A stretch of DNA of 64,000 bases, taken from positions 1-64,000 of the forward strand of contig DDVX01000006.1 in assembly GCA_002345575.1 (NCBI GenBank), given 5' to 3'. Under the pieces are notes generated by a model. The model saw only the letters and a program-made list of their open reading frames with translations. It did no database searches and was not told the origin of the DNA. How positions within the stretch are numbered: position 1 is the stretch's first letter; each line of letters starts with the position of its first letter. The position numbers and the translations under genes were made by a program. Of the stretch, positions 60,587 to 64,000 are shown piece after piece. The stretch is from Stutzerimonas stutzeri. Lineage in GTDB: Bacteria; Pseudomonadota; Gammaproteobacteria; Pseudomonadales; Pseudomonadaceae.

Positions 60587-62370
60587 AACTGCAGATGAAA
60601 CTCAGAACCCGGCTGTTTCTGGGTTTCTCGTCACTGATGACCGTCGCACTACTGGGCCTGCTGCTGGCATTGGTCAGTGTGGTGCAGATGTCCAAAAGCC
60701 AGGAACGGCTGATTCGCGACAACTTCAGCGTCATTGAGATCAACCAGCAGTTGCGCCAAGCACTCGGCAACCATCTGCTCATACTGGTACGCGAACAGTA
60801 CAACAGCGAAGCGCTCACAGAGGTCAGCCAGACCTTCCAGAGCGCGCTTACCAAGGGCCTGGCCGAGCCAGAGCAGGAAAGCGACTATCAGCGATATCAG
60901 GCCATCAGCGATGCCTACACCAGCTTCATCAACGAGCTGCAATCGGCTTCAGGCACTGACCTGACACTGCTCGAAGACAACAAGCTGAGTCAGTCCTTCA
61001 ATCAGGTCCGTGAACTGATGGTCGCCATGCAGCAGAACGCCTACGACCAGATCCGCGATACCGAAATGCGCAGCCGTGAGCGCTCGCAGCTGATTGCCGG
61101 CCTGCTGGGCCTGACCGGCGTTGCGGTGCTGCTGATCGGCTTCGTTACCGCTCACAGCTTCGCCCGCCGTCTCGGCGACCCCATCGAGCAGCTGTCCCGA
61201 GTTGCTGATCAAATCGGGCGCGGCGACTTCAATATCAGCCTGCCGGCCACTCCGATTGCCGAACTGTCCACATTGATTCGACGTTTCGGCCTGATGTCGC
61301 AAGCTCTGCATCAGTTCAAACAAACCAATGTTGAAGCCCTGATCAACGGCCAACAACGTCTTCAGGCCCTGCTCGACAGCATCGATGACGGCCTGCTGAT
61401 CATCGATCGCCAAGGACGTCTGGAACATGCCAACCCGGTCGCGCAGCGGCAGCTGGCATGGGAAGACGAGCACATAGGGTCGACCCTGGGCCAAGCCCTC
61501 GGTCATCCAGAGCTCGACGTGGCGGCACAGCAAGTGCTGGCCGACAAAGCACTGTCCGACCCGCCGCAGGACCTGATCATCGAGGCCGATGGCGAGCGCC
61601 GGCTGCTGGCTTGGCGCATAAGCCCGGTGAATCACCACAACGGTCAGATCAGCGGAGCGGTGATGGTGCTACACGACGTCACTGACCAGCGTACCTTCGA
61701 GCGCGTGCGCAACGAGTTCGTGTTGCGCGCATCACACGAGCTGCGCACACCGGTAACCGGCATGCAGATGGCTTTCAGCCTGCTGCACGAGCGCACCCGG
61801 CTGCCCGCCGGCAGCCGCGAAGCCGAGCTGTTCGATACCGTGCATGAAGAGATGCAACGCCTGGTAACTCTGATCAACGATCTGCTGAACTTCTCGCGCT
61901 ACCAGAGCGGCCAGCAAAAGCTTGACCCCAGCCCTTGCGATGCCGGCCGGCTGCTCAGCGAGGCCCAGCAGCGCTTCCTCGCCACTGCGGCGCAGAGCAA
62001 CGTCGAAATCACCCTGGAAGTGCAGACACCGCTCCCGACCCTGCTCCTCGACCGCCAGCAGATGGAGCGGGTTTTCGACAACCTGCTCAGCAACGCTTTA
62101 CGGCACACCCCGGATGGCGGCGAAATACGCCTGCTGGCACGGCACCATGGCGAGCGAGTGATCCTCAGTGTCGAGGATAATGGCGAGGGCATCCCCTACA
62201 GTCAGCAGGCCAGAATCTTCGAGCCCTTCGTGCAGATCGGCCGCCGTCGCGGCGGCGCCGGGCTAGGGCTGGCGTTGTGCAAGGAAATCGTCCAGTTGCA
62301 TGGAGGCCGCATCGGCGTGCACTCGCGGATCGGTCACGGCACTATCTTCTACATGGCACTGCCGGTCTGA
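60583..62370 (+). CDS. kinB: Sensor histidine kinase KinB
   Basis: A 595-residue membrane kinase. Membrane segments near 10-32 and 165-187 enclose a periplasmic helical sensor; a HAMP domain (about 188-240), a PAS domain (about 255-360), HisKA with phospho-acceptor H385 in RASHELRTP, and HATPase motifs (NALRHTPDG, DNGEGIP, GAGLGLALC) follow. It phosphorylates and dephosphorylates AlgB. The size and H385 match P. aeruginosa KinB. Confidence 0.96.
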   Translation: MKLQMKLRTRLFLGFSSLMTVALLGLLLALVSVVQMSKSQERLIRDNFSVIEINQQLRQALGNHLLILVREQYNSEALTEVSQTFQSALTKGLAEPEQESDYQRYQAISDAYTSFINELQSASGTDLTLLEDNKLSQSFNQVRELMVAMQQNAYDQIRDTEMRSRERSQLIAGLLGLTGVAVLLIGFVTAHSFARRLGDPIEQLSRVADQIGRGDFNISLPATPIAELSTLIRRFGLMSQALHQFKQTNVEALINGQQRLQALLDSIDDGLLIIDRQGRLEHANPVAQRQLAWEDEHIGSTLGQALGHPELDVAAQQVLADKALSDPPQDLIIEADGERRLLAWRISPVNHHNGQISGAVMVLHDVTDQRTFERVRNEFVLRASHELRTPVTGMQMAFSLLHERTRLPAGSREAELFDTVHEEMQRLVTLINDLLNFSRYQSGQQKLDPSPCDAGRLLSEAQQRFLATAAQSNVEITLEVQTPLPTLLLDRQQMERVFDNLLSNALRHTPDGGEIRLLARHHGERVILSVEDNGEGIPYSQQARIFEPFVQIGRRRGGAGLGLALCKEIVQLHGGRIGVHSRIGHGTIFYMALPV

Positions 62371-62458
62371 CACATCGCCGGGGCATCCGGCCGTTGTAGG
62401 CGCTTGTGTAGAAACGGAACTGTCCGAGAGCTTGTTTACTCTTCTGTTCGGTCGCCTA

Positions 62459-63235
62459 TCACGGCGCCGGGCTCAGCGCCGCGAGGATCGCTGCCGTTTC
62501 GGCATCGGGCTCGCCATCAAAGCGTGTGGGACGGTATTTCATCTGGAACGCCGCGATGACATTGCGTGTTTCCTGGTCCAGCACGCCGTGTTCCGGCACG
62601 TTGTAGCCTTGTGCCGCAAGCTGCGTCTGAAACCAGGCTACTTCCGGCAACTGCAATGCATAAAGGCTACGCTGGCGGGCAACCACAGCGGCATCCGGCC
62701 AGGACAGCAGCCCCGCGTCGGCCAGACGCTTCCAGGGAAAGGTTGGACCGGGATCGACCTTGCGCTGCGGAGCGATGTCGCTGTGCCCGATGATGGCGCC
62801 GGGCTTCAGCCCGTGGCGCTGCATGATGTCTTTGAGCAGCACGATCAGCGCATCGATCTGCTCATCGGAATAGGGGTACCAGAGCCGACCCTGCTCCCCC
62901 TCGATATAGCCTCGATTGACCAGTTCGATACCGATGGAGCTGGAATTGAGCCAGGTTCGACCCTTCCACTGGCTGTCACCGGCATGCCAGGCCCGGCGAT
63001 TTTCGTCCACCAGGCGGTAGATGGTCGCTGGCGACTCGTCGATCAGGTAGTGGCTGCTGACGCCATCACCCTTGAGTATTTCCAGCGAGCGCTCCAGGCC
63101 ACTCGAGGTGTAGTGCACCACAATGAACTGCACACGGCTGTCATGGCCCACTGAGGCATGCTGTGTATTAATCCGCGGGCCACTGGCGCAGCCTGCCAGC
63201 AGCATGCAGAGAGTCAGAGAGAAGAACGTTTTCAT
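62459..63235 (-). CDS. ampDh2: N-acetylmuramoyl-L-alanine amidase, lipoprotein
   Basis: A 258-residue zinc amidase (amidase_2) that cleaves muropeptides. The lipobox LLAGC gives C16 as the lipidation site. Zinc ligands are H41 in VVHYTSSG, H151 in GHSDIAP and D161 in VDPGPTFPW. A peptidoglycan-binding region lies near 200-250. Its place after kinB matches AmpDh2 of P. aeruginosa, an outer-membrane AmpD homologue. The ATG at 63235 is preferred to a TTG one codon upstream; it follows the stop of the diguanylate cyclase gene by three bases. Confidence 0.93.
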   Translation of the reverse strand: MKTFFSLTLCMLLAGCASGPRINTQHASVGHDSRVQFIVVHYTSSGLERSLEILKGDGVSSHYLIDESPATIYRLVDENRRAWHAGDSQWKGRTWLNSSSIGIELVNRGYIEGEQGRLWYPYSDEQIDALIVLLKDIMQRHGLKPGAIIGHSDIAPQRKVDPGPTFPWKRLADAGLLSWPDAAVVARQRSLYALQLPEVAWFQTQLAAQGYNVPEHGVLDQETRNVIAAFQMKYRPTRFDGEPDAETAAILAALSPAP

Positions 63236-63238
63236 CAA

Positions 63239-64000
63239 TCAGGCCATCTCGATCCGGTTACGCCCGGCGCCCTTGGCCCGATAGAGCGCGCGGTCGGCAC
63301 GCTCAAACACATGTTCAGCGCGCTCAGCTTCGACAAAGGCGGTAAGACCGCCCGACAGGGTCACGTCAATGCGCTCGCCCTTGAAGTGAAACGGGCAGTT
63401 CTGAATGCCTTCGCGCAGGCCTTCGATCAGTTTCTGACCAGCTTCGAGTGGGGTTTCAGGCAGCAGCAGGGCGAACTCCTCACCGCCGAAACGGGCGATG
63501 AAATCGGTCTTGCGTAAGCGTTTGCGCAGCTCGTTGGCGATGATCTTCAGTACCCGGTCACCGGCCAGATGGCCGAAGCTGTCATTGATGCGTTTGAAAT
63601 GATCGACGTCCAGCACAGCCAACAGCAGCTGCCCACCATAGCGCTGCTGGCGGGCGACTTCCATTTCCAGACGCTCATCCCAGGCCGCACGGTTGGGCAG
63701 GTCGGTGAGCGAATCGTGCAGCGCCTTCTTGCGCTGTTCGGCGAGGTGCAGACGCATGCCAGTAGCAGCCTGTTCAAGGCTGGCGACCCGCTCAACCAGG
63801 GTACTCAGGCGCTCGGTAACCTGCTTTTCATGCTCGCTGCGCTGGTGCTCATAGACATCTACGGTTGCCAGCAGTGCGTCAAGCCGCGTTTGGACGCACA
63901 GTTTAAGGCTGGGCAAGTCATTGGCTTCGAGCATGCTGCTCTGCAGCCCGCCAACCTGCTGGCGCAGCTCTTCGTCCAGCGCCTGTGCGGCCTCCTGGCT
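63239..64000 (-). CDS. Diguanylate cyclase, N-terminus cut off by window edge
   Basis: The last ~254 residues of a GGDEF protein that makes cyclic di-GMP. The active site is GGEEF, preceded by five residues by the inhibitory RKTD (I-site), so product inhibition is likely. The upstream part is helical (a coiled coil is suggested). The frame stays open to the end of the window beyond the first Met at 63934, so the true start probably lies outside. It is coupled to ampDh2. Confidence 0.9.
   Translation of the reverse strand, partial: SQEAAQALDEELRQQVGGLQSSMLEANDLPSLKLCVQTRLDALLATVDVYEHQRSEHEKQVTERLSTLVERVASLEQAATGMRLHLAEQRKKALHDSLTDLPNRAAWDERLEMEVARQQRYGGQLLLAVLDVDHFKRINDSFGHLAGDRVLKIIANELRKRLRKTDFIARFGGEEFALLLPETPLEAGQKLIEGLREGIQNCPFHFKGERIDVTLSGGLTAFVEAERAEHVFERADRALYRAKGAGRNRIEMA

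Overview
The window is chromosomal DNA of a Pseudomonas (sensu lato) that is not P. aeruginosa. Gene order from calB through coaD, a 2[4Fe-4S] ferredoxin, mutM, pfpI, ilvD, a nucleobase permease, a phosphoesterase and folA matches the P. aeruginosa core. So do phoU-pstBACS, recCBD and algB-kinB-ampDh2, but here these blocks are brought together with accessory genes between them. Codon use is GC-rich throughout, so nearly every gene casts long shadow ORFs on the other strand. I found no rRNA, tRNA, CRISPR array or insertion sequence. The species cannot be fixed from the sequence alone.

Layout. 0.2-3.8 kb: an aldehyde dehydrogenase (calB), a Tat-exported small subunit and a GMC flavoprotein, overlapping as one operon. 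3.8-10 kb: housekeeping genes (coaD, ferredoxin, mutM, pfpI, an RlmI-type methyltransferase) plus a Na/phosphate symporter. 10.3-19.8 kb: the accessory core. A sigma-54-type promoter precedes a four-gene polyamine/opine-type ABC importer. Next comes a three-gene set that looks like NdmC-NdmD-NdmE of caffeine catabolism, then an NCS2 purine permease and a LysR regulator. 21-30.6 kb: ilvD, two more NCS2 permeases, a phosphoesterase, folA and a DUF2868/DUF3482 membrane protein-GTPase pair. 30.7-37.8 kb: the Pho regulon operon pstS-C-A-B-phoU on the minus strand with a Pho box. 37.8-40.6 kb: small metabolic and transport genes. 40.7-49.4 kb: recC-recB-recD. 49.6-58.4 kb: a tandem Cache-domain protein, a second Na/phosphate symporter, a TAXI-type TRAP transporter, an SpmA/SpmB-like membrane protein and small stress-type proteins. 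58.5-64 kb: a DUF2383 protein, algB-kinB, ampDh2 and a truncated diguanylate cyclase.

The most notable system is at 15.0-19.7 kb. One protein has the mononuclear-iron catalytic half of a Rieske oxygenase but no Rieske ligands. The next gene encodes a reductase that carries the missing Rieske domain, followed by a GST-like protein. This is the NdmCDE design known for N7-demethylation of 7-methylxanthine, found here without ndmA/ndmB. The adjacent purine permease and LysR gene suggest a self-contained module that takes up an N-methylated purine, or a similar heterocycle, and demethylates it. The substrate is inference. Phosphate handling is also prominent, with pst-phoU and two PhoU-tailed Na/Pi symporters in the same 64 kb.
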